Shown piece after piece: positions 25,115 to 38,042 of a DNA stretch of 64,000 nt. Both the position numbers and the translations under genes were made by a program. Position 1 is the stretch's first letter, and each line of letters begins with the position of its first letter. The notes under the pieces are model-generated. The model saw only the letters and a list, made by a program, of their open reading frames with translations. It did not search any database and was not told where the DNA came from. The stretch comes from Mansonella perstans (Eukaryota > Nematoda > Chromadorea > Rhabditida > Onchocercidae). The stretch lies in NCBI GenBank assembly GCA_037074765.1, contig JBAMDO010000211.1:1-64000 (forward strand), written 5' to 3'.

Positions 25115-27042
25115 TCACGATCTAATCCTTAGAAGCAATGAGAGATATTCCCGAGCACGTTTGTTAGTTATAAAAAAGGCAAGCGGCAATGTAGTGCGAG
25201 AAAAGATGAAATAAAAGTTCATGAAAATATTCGCCGGAATTATGGCTTCTTGACCGAAAATATGTATTAAAGACTTTGGCAGAAAGTTAATTAATGCAAG
25301 TCCGAGTATTACTACACCAGAAGTCGATGCCGCTTGAATTAATATCGACCGCTCGTATTTGACAGTTTCCAGCGTATTCGTTCCACGTCTTGCAGCGGTC
25401 ACTAAAATTCTTAAATTTTAAATTTAGCTTGACATAATTAATAATATAGTATTCAATAAGCTTTGGTAGAATCATGTGAATATTAGAAAACCTTGAAAGA
25501 ATTTAAAACGGCCAAAATTTTTTTTAGTAATATAACGTTGAAATGCAAAAATTTAAGATGAAATTTTAATTTTACAAAAGGAAAACAATTTACTGACTCC
25601 CATTATGATTGCTAACTGAAGTGACACGTCTTCGTATTTTGTAAATAATTGCCAAGTACATAAAGACTATTGAAACGCACAGAAATAGCAACCAAGCATG
25701 TATAAAACTTCAATGCAATTTTTAATGAATTTCAATTAATCTTAAACACAGCATCATGAAATACAAACGGCAGCACTAGTTTACAATTCCTTGTTGTATT
25801 TAAATCGAAAGAATTATGCATTTTCATAAAGTTTTTTAAAGCATTGCAAACCTTTAATGTCTGAAAAAATTAAAATCGAATTTAAATATTTGACTACAAA
25901 AACTTCAAGCAAAATTCAAGTTTAACCGTAGAAGATGTCTGTCACTTTTACTTGATTGGCTTCTAAAGCTTCTTTCCCAGAATAAAATCGAAACATGAAA
26001 ACTTCTCGAGATGTAATAAAAATCCACAAATGTAATGGCTGAAAGTTTCGAACTGAATATGAATAATTAGTCGTGAGCCTGAATTTGTGCTATAATCACT
26101 ATATTGAAACAATAAAACACTATTTGCAAAATTGTCAAGAATGATAATGAAACAGTAACCGACAGCATCGCATAGCATGGCTCAAAAATGGGTAGTTTTT
26201 ATAAGCTCTTTAAAAACGAAATAATCATTTTAGAGATTTTAAAGAAAAAATTAGTACGTCATACCAAGCGCTGCCAACCATAAGAAAAGGAGTGAAAAAT
26301 ACAGTTTTATGGATTCGAAAAATGCAGTGCGTTTTGGGGAAATTACGATTAGGAAGCGATTCAACGTCAAAAAAAATGCAAAATGTAGCATGGCGTGAAA
26401 TGAAAAGGTTCTGACTGTAGCGAACATTCGGTTGATCCACGCTGCTTTGCGGGCTGACAAAAAACAAAAAATTTTAATAAAATAAATTTAAATATCGCAA
26501 CTTTTAATCATTTGACCAGAAATTAGTCATGACTTAATTACCTTACCCATCACACATGTTCACAACCTTAATAGTCATTCATATGAATCGAATATCAGCC
26601 ATTCCACTCTTGATTAGATCAATAAGAATTTAAAACGGTCTAAGATATACTTCTTCAAGAATCCTCTTTTTTTTAACTTTAAATAAATATGCAAATAAAT
26701 TAGCCTACCGTATTCTTCAGTTAGTAATATTTCAGGAAGCAAAACAATTATATAAGGAATAAAACTTATTAGGTGAACAATAACAATTTGGGATATGATA
26801 AGGATGATTGAACGAGAGTAACGATTCTCTCGATCACAGGATACCACAGCCATCAGTACATTAATAATAACACCACACAGCAAAAAGAGAGAAATCAAGA
26901 CGACTGTTGCGTATTTTATAATTTTATGCTTCTCATCTCTTATGTCCAGTACATCCGAGCAATTTAGAGGCGATATTAGCAATAATACAATAATACAATA
27001 ATAACACGCTGCCATGCTATGGTGAATAACTTTTCTCGCCAT
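25115..27042 (-). CDS. Nematode seven-transmembrane receptor, copy A
   Basis: Predicted rhodopsin-like chemoreceptor or orphan GPCR of the nematode-specific type (resembling srx/srsx families). Exons on the minus strand: 26709-27042, 26258-26453 (or ending 26266), an uncertain exon within 25963-26180, 25598-25707 and 25115-25401. Exon 1 has a hydrophobic leader, then helices 1 and 2 around a DREN loop. Exon 2 carries helix 3 ending in LTLNRFLIVISP (the DRY-equivalent) and helix 4 (LLFLWLAALGM). Exon 4 encodes helix 5 and the basic loop YKIRRRV. Exon 5 encodes helices 6 and 7 and a short tail ending in LRIRS. Joins of exons 1-2 and 4-5 keep frame (phase 1). The frame and donor of the third exon, probably extracellular loop 2, could not be settled, so intactness is likely but unproven. 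Confidence 0.7.
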
Positions 27043-28140
27043 CCATATTGCCTAGAACAAGCTTCAACCAACTGAGATGCATCGAAATTTTTTAAGATTT
27101 TAAATGTTTGAAATATATTCAAACTCGAATTCTAAAATTGAAAATGAAATTGTCGAACGAAAAGGACTAATCTGATGCAATAGCAAATAATGGGAATCAA
27201 GAATTTAACAGCCAGATGTTCTCTTCTTTTTGTGTGTAAAAATTATAGCTATTTGCAATATCTGTATAATTATCACTCATCAATTATTTAAGTGTAGTAT
27301 GAGCTTCTAATTCACAATTTGGTTTTCTTCAGGATCAAAATTCATGTTTCTGTTTTTCGGACACAATTTTTGAGACAGCAAAATTGTTAGATCACATTTC
27401 TCTCTAAAAGAGTGCATTTGGATGAAATTTCATTCACAATTACATAATTAGTAATTATTGTTTATAGGGACACTGCAAATATGAGACTACGTCATATAAA
27501 ATTCTAATGAAAGTAAAATAAGTTTTGTAAGCTCCTAAAAATGTTAGTAAATCGAGCGATATTATACCAATAATATGATTTCTTTTATTTATATATCAAC
27601 AACGCCAAAGCTAAATGATATTAATGTTCCTGCAACATTACGTATAATCTGTTGAGCATTAATAAATGATTCTTTCATTACATCAAAATGCACAGATCGA
27701 CGACTGATAAATTAACAAAATTGATTAGTACGATGCTAATTATAATTAACCAATCAAGACACCAATATTTATCAATACCAACAAACGAAGCGAAATTTGT
27801 GATATGATTTGTGATTGATGAAGCAGTAAATGAACAATGAATAAGCATAATTATCGTTCAATACATATGACAAATCACTGACTTTTTTTATCTATATCTT
27901 GCTTATTATGAATTAATGACGTTGTCATACAATTACTAACTCCTTGTTGTATTATTGTTTTCATTCATGCATACGTCAATTCCCGATATGTGACTGATGG
28001 ATTCTTTTGTTAATTATAATAAGAACTAATGAAATAGTCACAGGCTACACTTTTAGAGTTTAGAATATAGAATGTCACCTAAGCAATACCTTTAGAATGA
28101 TAGAAATAACTTTATTTTATTAACACTTTTAACTTCAACT
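27043..28140. other. 5' flank of receptor copy A, conserved between units
   Basis: Includes the upstream and probable promoter region of the receptor. Matches 39971-41100 (unit 2) and 54049-55180 (unit 3) closely, and the reverse complement of about 20640-21670 more distantly. No separate gene seen. Confidence 0.5.
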
Positions 28141-28179
28141 CAATTAATGTTTTAGAATAATAGTGATAACTTTTTTCTT

Positions 28180-29985
28180 TATAAGTGAATTTATTCCTCT
28201 CTCACTCGTTTCCGACGATTTAATAGCCATGTAATTTCCTAATAGCCTATATTTTCTTCACAGCCATATATTTCATTGATTTCGCTCTCATTGCGTATCG
28301 TCGTGAAATGGCAAATTTCCAATGATTATTTGGTATTGACGTTTGCAAGTCACATTTCAAACTATAAATGAGTTTGCGAATCGAAGTTGATGATTAATAT
28401 CCTGCATAATAGGCATTTACATTCGTTTTCAGTCATAACTCCAGAATAGATTCCCCCAAAATAATACTTTTGTTTATATGATAAGTATAATTATTTCTTC
28501 GGCTTTTTTTTGTTCATAAAATAATTAAAAAAAATTAGAAATGTTTCAAAATATTTTGTTTACCCATTCAATCACAATATTTCGGGATCTTTTCATTACT
28601 AAATTTCCTATAAAGGGTAAACGATCAACAACTGAATGCACTTTAATAATCGAACTTTAATATTTAAACGATTAGAATTCATTTTAATAACCACCTGCTT
28701 CAACAACAGACTTTCCTGACTGATCTGGAAATCTGATTTCTATCTGATACACGGAAAGAATAGTTGTAAATTGCAACGAAGATTTGCGAAATCCAGAAAG
28801 AATAATTTGGTAACAAAATGTGATTATCAAAGTATATATGCTTTATGATGGCTACTTTTTTCACCAACATTAATAGCAAAGAAAGATGAATTGAATGATA
28901 AATAAAAGTTATCAATTTTAAAACTTGTAACTTAATTGATTTCAGGATAATCTCTACAGCTGATAAATTCAACCAATTTTATTTAGTAATTTAATTAAGT
29001 TTATGTAACACAAAGCTCAATCTTATCTCCATGCAAGAAATCCTTATTTCTCTCGCCATAGCTTCAATTCAAAAATAAATTCGAAATACCCATAGTAAAG
29101 AAGGGAAACAATGGCCATGGTTGACGGCTGAATGGCCGACGATTGTTCATTCTCATAATTTCAGTTCCTGATTGTTCCGTTAATTTTTTGATAAACGAAA
29201 CAATTGTATATGAAATCGATAACGAAAATATATTTAACATTGATCCCAACAGTACTGCAATCAATATTAAAACAAAAAATGAAATATTAATTTTCAAAGT
29301 AATAATTTACAATCGGTAAAACTATAATTTAGGAAATTTAGGAAAGAAAAAAAATTATGGATTGCGTTTTTGTGAATATTTCATTTGGAAAAAGTAATTA
29401 ACAATCGAAGAAAGAAAAGGAAAGCTTCTTCAAATATCAAAAATTTCAGTGCACTGTGTGATTAAATTGAACTATTCATGTTTTAGGTTGATTCCAGTAA
29501 ATCTGTAACTTCCTAAAGAGCACATAAATAATCTTTAACTAATAGCCGATGATTTGTTATCTTTTTATTTTGATTTCATCGGAACAACTCTTATCTTTTA
29601 AATGTTGCACATTTCATTGCGTGTATCCGAATTTTAGCCAGTATATTGTACCGAAAACCTTAATTAAAGCTTCCCTGCAAATTGAATTTATCTCACATTG
29701 CAGTTCTATTGAGAAAACAACTAAAGCTATAAATAAAATGTAAAAATAATAGAAATAAAATGGAAAGGCAAATATATATCACATATACACTAATGAGTTG
29801 CTTCTAAGTGAGCGGTCAAATTTAGCAGTCGAAGAAATTTCATAATTTTAAGCTTATTCAGCAATTTATTTGTAAATTAAGCTTATTCAGCAATTTACTT
29901 ATAAATTAAGCTTATTCAGCAATTTATTTATAAATTAAGCTTATTCAGCAATTTATTTACAAATTAAGCTTATTCAGCAATTTAT
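28180..29985. other. Unit-1-specific stretch, no firm gene
   Basis: AT-rich sequence not present at this position in the other units. Minus-strand open stretches at 28700-28972 and 29064-29297 lack an ATG at their start and have no recognised homology; the second encodes a hydrophobic N-terminal part followed by NNRRPFSRQPWPLFPFF, which may be chance. The part from about 29600 to 29850 recurs at 42560-42820. Confidence 0.4.
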
Positions 29986-29993
29986 TTATTTAA
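29849..29993. repeat. 29-bp tandem repeat, five copies
   Basis: Unit AAGCTTATTCAGCAATTTAT plus TTATAAATT, starting at 29850, 29879, 29908, 29937 and 29966. At the homologous place in the later duplicate (about 42819) only one copy exists, so the array expanded or contracted after duplication. Confidence 0.9.
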
Positions 29994-32023
29994 AAACCTC
30001 TTGCTCTACAAGTTTTTCCAAATCAGGTGGTTTCTTTATAACTCCTTTCCGGACTCGTTTCTGATAATTACGGATAGTGCTATCAACACCATTCATGTTA
30101 CAGTTGTGCTCAGTACAAGCGCATAATCGTGCAGTATCACGACTTGTTGAACGTTCAGCGCACGCTCCTTCCTGAAATAATGCATTCTGTTGAAGCAGAT
30201 AATTTTTAATTGATGAATTATTATTCACTGATTTTCCAATTTTTTCACTTGTTCAGTTTTACCGGTTTGACAATAAAATGAAGTAACTCACTTCCATATA
30301 TAATTAACAGTAAATGGTACCGTAGTGCCAAATATCAAATCAATTCCAACTAAAGAACGATATTTGTCTTCACAACCACCATATTCAATGGTTTCTCCAG
30401 CTTTTTTGTCTAGGAAAAAAGTAACGTCTCAAGAGAAACCAAAAAATATTTTGACACATCAATTTTTGCATTCTAACAAAAGCACTCAATTATTTAATAT
30501 TAATTGATTTACTCATTCGTATCGTTAGCATACATTTCTCACGTGTAGTTCTTACGTAATTTGCTTTCTTAAAAAAATTAATCTTAAATGTGGAGAATTA
30601 TGAACCTTTAAAATTTATAGATGGAAAAAAAATTGATTTTCTGTGTTTCAATAATTTGATGATAAAACGTGATCTTTCATTCTTATTCTCATCAAATGCA
30701 TTTTAGCAGTAATTGCTCTTAAACGTAATTACAATATTAATATTTTCACAATTGCTTTTTCATTAATATTTTAATAAATTAAAACTAATAAAATATAAGA
30801 CTTGTTGATGAATTCAACACTGTAACAACCCGCATTACCAAGCACACAATCATCCATAAGACAATCATTCATTGTCAGTCCATTTTTCTTTTGATACATT
30901 TTTCTTTTTGGTATAACACGTTAATGATGCACTAGTAAAAGGTTTTAGAATATTCATATCCATAGCTGTTCCATAATGAGCTAGAAAACTGAAATTTTTT
31001 CAACTTATTACAAATACATATGTTTTCTCGCTATTCATGTCTTAGACAAACGTGATACATAAAGATTTTTTATTTCATATGGACAATTGACCTCTATTTT
31101 TATATAATATTACAGATATTCATAAGTTTTCAGTATTCACAAACAATAATTCTGCCTTAACAAATTATAAAATTCCATCTCAACATGTTAATCCTATCCT
31201 GGACATGAAAGTGTAAAGTTCATTTAGTAATACAAGAAACTTACTACTACTTGGGATGAATCTGACCATTGTCGATCGAATCATTTACCATAAATGCTAA
31301 TGAAATTGCTTGGATTTTGCTGATATACTCTGATCTATGCCTGATCTCCAGATTATTTTTAGGGTAACAATGATCTAGTAATATAATTAAAGTATTTCAT
31401 GCAAAATATTTGTTTTGTCTAATAAATAACAGTGCCGAAAAAAGAGTGATCAATTCCTGAAATGCAAATTACAAGCAAAATATAAATCATTATGGCACAA
31501 TAAATCAGTTCATTCATTGGCATTACAATGGTAAATTTGTTAAAAAATTCAAGAAATTGAAATAATTAGCAAAAAGTAGAAATTATATATTTGGAAAAAT
31601 TGAAAATTTGTAATAAAAGTGTGCATTCTATGCAAAAAACGAATAATAATGGACAGCATAAATTCAATTTATTTCTATCACATCATAAGCAATGTATTGC
31701 AACAACTTTATCATGTTTGAGCATATCTATAAGATGCATATTGAAGTTTAATTTGAGAAATTCAAATCAGCAAATATTTGAAAGATTGATTCTAAAAAGA
31801 TTAACCATCCGATAGTTAAGGATTAAGCCATATTCATAAAGATAAAATATGAATATATTGCAATTTTAATTGAATTGTTCATTTTAAATAACTATTAGAA
31901 GACAAAAATGTTTGAAGGAATGAACAATGACACCGGATGTAAGTGTCAGAACATAAGTGGAAAGTTAACAATGGGATGATGTCAAAAAAGATTTTGGTAC
32001 TTACGTATAATCATAAAGTTCAT
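29986..32023 (-). pseudogene. Decayed gene for a small cysteine-rich Ly6/LU-like protein (unit 1)
   Basis: Exon pieces on the minus strand: 32005-32023 (ATG, MNFMII then GTAAGT donor), 30821-30980, 30309-30409 and 29986-30171. Joins at these sites are phase-consistent (1, 1, 0). The encoded cysteine pattern, LTCYTKKK, then CLMDDCVLGNAGCY, then EYGGCEDKY, then EGACAERS, and finally RLCACTEHNCN, resembles the three-finger LU/Ly6 fold, whose last cysteines typically read C.C....CN (family knowledge). The C-terminus is basic without a membrane or GPI signal, suggesting secretion. Between LTCYTKKK and CLMDDC the frame shifts by one base with a TGA, in this and all other copies, so the product is probably not made as such. 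Alternatively an unrecognised splice restores it. Confidence 0.4.
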
Positions 32024-32439
32024 GGCAAAGCCAGCTTAACCTCCATGATGACTAGAGGGAGCCTACTAAAGTTCTATCTCTAATCCTGGATATATATATA
32101 TATAGAAAAGAAAAACAGTATACAGGCAGCTTTTATAATCAAAGGCGCATGCTTATCCACTATCGCTTCAATCAGCAATTATTCGTTGGTTATTCCATCG
32201 GACTGTTCTGTTTGATTAATATCCTTTCCGCTATATTATAAATAGTCTTGCTCGTAAAATTTTTATCACTCGACATCAATCGCAATTATGTTATTTTTTT
32301 CTTGAGACTGCTTGGTAAATTTAAGTCATCGAATCCATTACTGAAACGCATCTATGAACTGAAAATTTTTCGATTTAAAAATTCCTTTTGTCTTAATAGC
32401 TTAACTGAATTCGTCGTCACCAGTATATCTGAATTTTCA

Positions 32440-34750
32440 TTGCGGCCATTCAATTTTTGGTTTTTTCAGCAATTTTGGGCTTTCCCACCATGATTCGCAA
32501 TTTTGAAACTTAATTGATAACATTCCTCTGGTTGCTAAGTCCACGGAATTTTGTTCACCTGGTATATATCGAAAGGTAAAGTCGCCTTTCGTATTTCTTC
32601 TACTCAATTTTGAACGAATCGAGGAAGCAATTTAGAATAATTCTTAATCCAAAATAAAGCATGTTTTGAGTCCGAGCATAATGTTACAGGTATATTTTTC
32701 AATTTTAATTGTTTTAATGCAATGTGAATTCGTAAACCAATTAATATCGTTGGAGCAATTCGAGATTTAGTCTATATTGGGAATGAGGTTAATTTTTAAC
32801 CTATTTTAATTGGATGTTCTGTGTTGACAGCATAAACTTCTGTTGCGTCTGCAAAAATAGATGCATCTGTAAAAAGGTGTATCTTTAATTGTTTACTGAA
32901 TTTATCACAAACTTCGGTAAATTAGTCGACATTTCGTAATCATTTTGTGCCATTGTTGCTCATTTTCTTTGCTTAAGAATTAATCTCAAGATCTATTCTG
33001 CTTCCATAAATATTGAAGAAATAATTTGAATGATCCCAGTGGATTACATTGCGAGGCAACGAATTACAGAATAGCCCTCTTAATGATTTGTTTTCCGGTC
33101 CATGGTTTTAAAGTTACACGACCAATTAATCCGAGGAAATTATTTTTTCCCATTTGTCGTATTCGACTATTCGTTCGTATTCTATCTGTAGAAAGGCCTT
33201 TTCAATATCGGCTCACTATTTCCATCATCTGGACTCTTAGTAGAACTCTGACTAAGTCTGGTAGCAAAACAGGCCTCGGATAGCACTTTGTTTAAACTCT
33301 TCTTTCCTTGAAGGTGTAATGAAGCGTCATACACGATTTTTAGTTTAGTTGTGTTTTTATCAAGAATTAATACGCCATTATGCGGTAAATAGTGTACAAC
33401 ATTCATCTTTTATTGGAGTCCGAGTCTTCGATTATGTCTAATTATTTTGTTCTTTGATAATATTATCATATAAGTTGAAAAATGATTCCTATTATAATCG
33501 ATTGGCCAGATTTTTTGGACTTCCCAAGCGTAGTCTAAAATTGTTGCTCAATTTATCCTTTAATTCTTTCAATGGCTATCTCACTCGATATCTACCGTTG
33601 TATTTTGTTATGAATTTCTTGAATTGTTTCAATGTCTGTCAGTGTTATCGATACTAGTCCTTCCTGTATTTCCATGATTTTTAGCTTTCAAAAATTTTTC
33701 GTTTCTGACCTGGAGTTTAATGTGATCATCCAAATTGTAATTAGAAATATGTAGCAAAGTTGATTAATATTGCCATTTCCAACTATCATTGGTTCAACTT
33801 TTGTATGAAGTAATGAGAATCCGGATTTAGTTTTTCGATTTTATTCAGTTTTAAAAATTTCTAGAAATGATCCGCTCCAATTAAGATATCGTCTTTTCCA
33901 ACAATTTTTTAAATTCATCGTTTGATTGGTCATCAGTATTTTAATAACATGTAATTCATTGGTCAAATATTCGATTACATTAGCGCGTATTTCTATCATC
34001 TCCGTTGATTCGTATACTGAGCTGCGCGTGAGCTACTACGCATGATTTAGGGTGTCTAATATCGAAAAGAACTTATTATTTATCAGTTTCTGTTAAATCT
34101 AGTCACTGAACTATTTTCTTCCATATAAAAAATAATTGTGACCCAATGTTAAATAGTGCTAAAACTTCTTCCTTTCGTTCTGATTGTAATGGATTAAATA
34201 CAATTGTAGCAAGGTTTCTTCATCTTGTTTTTTAGTTACTGTATTTACTTGAGTTATTATTGTCGGATTGTAGTAAGTTGATTAATCTTCCAGTTTATTG
34301 AATTCTTCGTTTGTCTAGCTTTACTCGTATAAACAAGAAACATACCTCACCTAAGAATAAGCAGAATTCAAGAAGCTACAATGAAATGTCAGCAATAGCA
34401 ACTACCCATAACGAAAAAAGGTTCCTTATCCTACAGCAATGAAAAGCATAATCAAACAAAGTGAATGTCTGGCAAATACCGTAGTCCACAAAGTTTTTTC
34501 GAATTTGATTGATTTCTTTTTTTACATAGTACAGTGTTATTGAGCAGCTTTGCAGTAAAAACATTTTACTTTCTTTTGTATTCTTCGCCTTGATATATCT
34601 TCAAAAAATAATACATTTCTTCATCTCATTGAACGTATCATTCGAGTATTTACTGTGGGATATGTCATTCACTATCCCAGTGATTTTGACCACAAAATGT
34701 ACATGGTCTTCTGATATCACTTTTCATTGCTGCAGGACACTTTTCTTTGA
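32440..34750 (-). mobile_element. BEL/Pao retrotransposon remnant, gag end to pol
   Basis: Decayed element read on the minus strand, from high to low coordinates: a CCHC-like knuckle CTFCGQNHWDSE (about 34675-34712, last cysteine lost); an aspartic protease region with [12 protein letters not shown] (about 34135-34170; the catalytic D is N) and [10 protein letters not shown] (33864-33893); reverse transcriptase with VHYLPHNGVL and VYDASL (33310-33400) and DIEKAFLQI (about 33183-33210); RVTLKPW and FVASQCNPLGSF (33030-33115); RYIPGEQNSVDLATRGM (about 32530-32580); and WWESPKLLKKPKIEWP (about 32445-32500), all diagnostic of BEL/Pao. Many stops and shifts. No matching LTR pair was found. Confidence 0.8.
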
Positions 34751-36818
34751 TTCTCTTTTTCTTTTTTTTTTATTCAAATCATTTTAAAATATGAATGAAT
34801 ACGACAGTATTAAAAAAATAAATTTAGTACAAACAAAAGGAAACAAAATAAGAGAATTCAAAACGCTAAATTATTTTTCTGTACTGCCATGTTTCTCTTA
34901 AACTTATCAAACAATGTGAAACACTTGACATATTTTCATCTACAGAAGCAGAAAAAGAAATGAAAAAAAAAGGCCGTATATTCACTATTTCAGGTTCGGC
35001 CTAATAAAAATAATTGTTTTATTCATCTTATCTGATAATTTGTTAAAAATGAAATAATCACCACATAATCCTTAGACGTAATGAGAGATATTCCCGAGCA
35101 TGCAGTGCGAGAAAAGATGAAATAAGAGCTCATGAATATGTTCGTAGGAATTATGGCTTCTTGACCGAAAATTTTTATGGAAAATTTTGGCGGAAAATTG
35201 ATTAATGCGAATGCGAATTTTACATCAGAAGCTGATTGCTCTTGAATTAATATCGATTGCTCGTATACGGCATAATCCCACATCTTGTATCCATCAATAG
35301 AATATTTTAAGTTTTATATTTAATTTAACATAAGCAATGAAGTATCATTCAATAAACTTTGGAAGGATCATGTGAATTTCGTAAAACTTTCGAAAAAATT
35401 TAAAACAGTCAAAATTTTTATAGCACGAAAGGTTAAGACTTTTGAATTAAAAGGAAAACTATTGTAGATTTTTTTCAACGAGAAACGCTTTATCAGATGA
35501 CAGTTGTTACTGATTTATTTTCATTCATAAAATTTTATTCATTGTGTTCCGTGCTTCTATGTCTGCCATAACTTTTTTTAGGATGAACACTGGAATAGCT
35601 GGAAGTGTCATTAAATTTGTTATTTTGTGCTCATAGTATTGCGAGAAACAGTTCTTTACTCATTCCACCGTATAAAATTAACTAGAAACATACATCCTTC
35701 ATTTCTGTTCACAGAATAAAGTTTTACCGAGAAATGCTGGAAAAGGACTGAATTGTACAAGAAATCTTGCAAAAGAATAATTAAGAGAGTCTCCTTTTGA
35801 CGAATTATGAGAAAAAATGCCTAATGCACTTTAAATCAATGACAGTGAAGATAATAAAAATGCGCTATAACTCCAAGCGTTTTTTTAATGTTACGATACA
35901 TGTCAAATTTGCAAAAAATTCCAAGAGTTTAAGACTCCCAAGGATGAATGCATAATTCACTTCAGTAAAACGACGATTATTTCACCGAAATTCCTAAAAT
36001 GTCACATTAACTCATTAAGAAACTTCCAACTTCTGACATGTTCCTTATTGGATGACGGCTAAAGACTCCAATTAAAATTTATTTATTACTCGTCCAGTTA
36101 TCTTTATTAATTTCATCTGATAAATTTATGTTCGAGAGTACATACTGAGTGTTACCGTCACAGAATACAAAAACCCAATACCAAACAAGTAAAACGTTGC
36201 ACCCATCGTTCCACTAATCAGATTTTCAAACATTGCGATCAAAACTCTTTATTGAAAAAAACATAGAGAATGAATATGTCGTTTGTTACTAAAATCCCAA
36301 GTAACCCGCTTAAGCACAACAGAAATAAAGAGTGAAAACCAGTAATCTTGCTTTTGCTGATCTCTTTTTCATTAACGCGAAAGCTATAAAGCACACTTAT
36401 CAAAATCCACTGGAGTTAGAATCAAGGAACTTAGCATGCCGATTCTTAACTGTATTCGGCACGGAAATCAGCATTTCATCAACTTTGTTCCGTTTATTTG
36501 TTTCTAAATAGTATTGCTCAGCATTGTTCCAGCAAAATACATATATCAGTGCGATTTCCCTGAATGTTGTCGTGATGAAGGGCGATTGATGTTATATTCA
36601 GTAATGCTTTAAATTTGTAATGTTTTCAACAAAACTGACTTAATTGCTTATGTTTTGCACTGAAATCTCTCCCATAAAGCATCAGTTAAAAATAAGTGTT
36701 TGCGAAAGTTTAAAAAGCAAGAACGAATCTGAATAATTCTCAGGAGAAAACTCTCATTAGCAAATTAAAATGGAAATTCGATTGCTACCTCTATACGCTC
36801 ATATACCTCAGCAGAATA
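34740..36818. repeat. D block, copy 1
   Basis: Block repeated at 48245-50883 and, in part, 59482-61595. Besides the receptor-exon relic at its left end it contains conserved non-coding sequence and a 64-codon minus-strand open stretch (36400-36591). Relative to copy 2 it lacks about 527 bases between two GTTGTTACT.ATTTATT repeats. Confidence 0.85.
35023..35400 (-). pseudogene. Relic of the last receptor exon (D block 1)
   Basis: Minus strand encodes SILIQEQSASDV, ALINFPPKF, IFGQEAIIPTNIFM and YFIFSRTA, clearly related to the helix 6-7 exon of receptor copies A-C, then loses about 30 bases and shifts frame before SLITSK. The adjoining sequence also matches the preceding receptor intron. No other receptor exons follow. 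Confidence 0.75.
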
Positions 36819-38042
36819 ATATGTAGAACATCACACTGACTATCCAGATAATCTTTCCAGCAAGACTAACTTGAGATATTCCAATTGGAGATTTGTATTT
36901 CACACAGGTAAAGAAAATTTTGTGTAAATCAGAATAAATCAGTAGTTCGTCATCTTCTAAAATGTTTCATATTTTGAAAAAATCATTTCATTTCATGCAT
37001 AAATGATTCTTATGTAAAGTTCTTTCTCCTGAAAAAATTCCAAAATCATTCAAAATCTTTGAGATCTCAAGGAAATAGAAAAATTACAACAGTCAGTCCA
37101 TCACTTGTTAATCAGTTCAACTACAAAAATTCATTCGCAGTAATATTTCAAAATCAAAATATATACAAATGTGAACACTTCCAAGATTTGAAACGTTCTA
37201 TCACATCCACAAATCAATTCGAGATTCAGAGAACTGAAAGAAAAATTTGACTAGATCCAAATTTACAAAATCCGAGAAAACAACCGATCAAATTAGAATA
37301 GATTCATAAATTTGGATATTTTGAACAAATCAACATATCAAGAAGTGAGAAGAAAGGTGGATAGTTGAGAATTCTTGGGATTAGCTTAAAAATAATATTT
37401 GCACTAATAAATTTGAATAAAATTAATCGATTTGAAAAAACCGAAACTCAAAAAATTTCTGACACAGATTATACAAATTTAAAAAATTTTAAACTGGAAC
37501 TATTCATTGCATGATTGAAATTATAAATATCGCAGTTCATCTAGCAATCATTAAATTCATATGATCATAATGATAGAAAACAATTAGTAATTTGCACATG
37601 GAAATTAATATGCTAATAATAAAAAACTTAATTACATACTCAGTAATTAATGAATTCGAAAAAAATGGAAATTCAAAAGGTTCAATTATTTTTGCTTTAT
37701 CAGTTTGTATGTTCTTTTAGTTTTCACTTCGCGTTTCTTCTGTCTTTGACTTTGTTTCTAGAATTCAAGAGGCTAAATTATTTTTTTGTCGTAATAAAAT
37801 CATTTGAGGCCATGTTTTTCTTAAACTTATCAAACACCGTTAATACACTTGACAGATCTTCATCTACAGAAGCAGAAAAGGAAATGAAGCAGAAGAACCA
37901 TGTATTCACATTTCATGTTCGGAAATTACTACCACAACCAGAAATTGAAGTTGTAAGAAACAGAAAGAGCATTTTCTGTCATCTAAAATTTTTCTACTCA
38001 TCTTCCCTTATTTGGTAACTTACATTGTTTAAAATGAAATAA

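Larger units (their letters stand above)
22831..32160. repeat. Segmental duplication unit 1
   Basis: Starts at ATGTAGAACATCACACTGAC (22831) and ends around GCATGCTTATCCACTAT (32160). It contains a BEL/Pao fragment, one receptor gene and a decayed cysteine-rich gene. Unit 2 (36822 onward) matches its first 300 bases, then from 24181 on with a constant offset of 12,928 bases through the receptor gene. A 2.6 kb part (about 28180-30830) is missing from the corresponding place in units 2 and 3. Confidence 0.85.

Noticed and set aside
29064..29297. Possible secreted peptide precursor with hydrophobic start and PFSRQPWPLFPFF segment
   Set aside because: No ATG at the start of the frame, an in-frame stop just upstream, no dibasic-flanked repeat peptides and no counterpart in other units.
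31591..31815. Plus-strand open frame beginning EKLKICNK, repeated at 41964-42161
   Set aside because: Truncated by frame change in the second copy and lies antisense to the upstream part of the LU-like gene; no family match.
34862..36818. D block as a separate intact receptor gene
   Set aside because: Only the last exon and part of the preceding intron are recognisable, and the exon has an internal deletion and frameshift shared by the copies.
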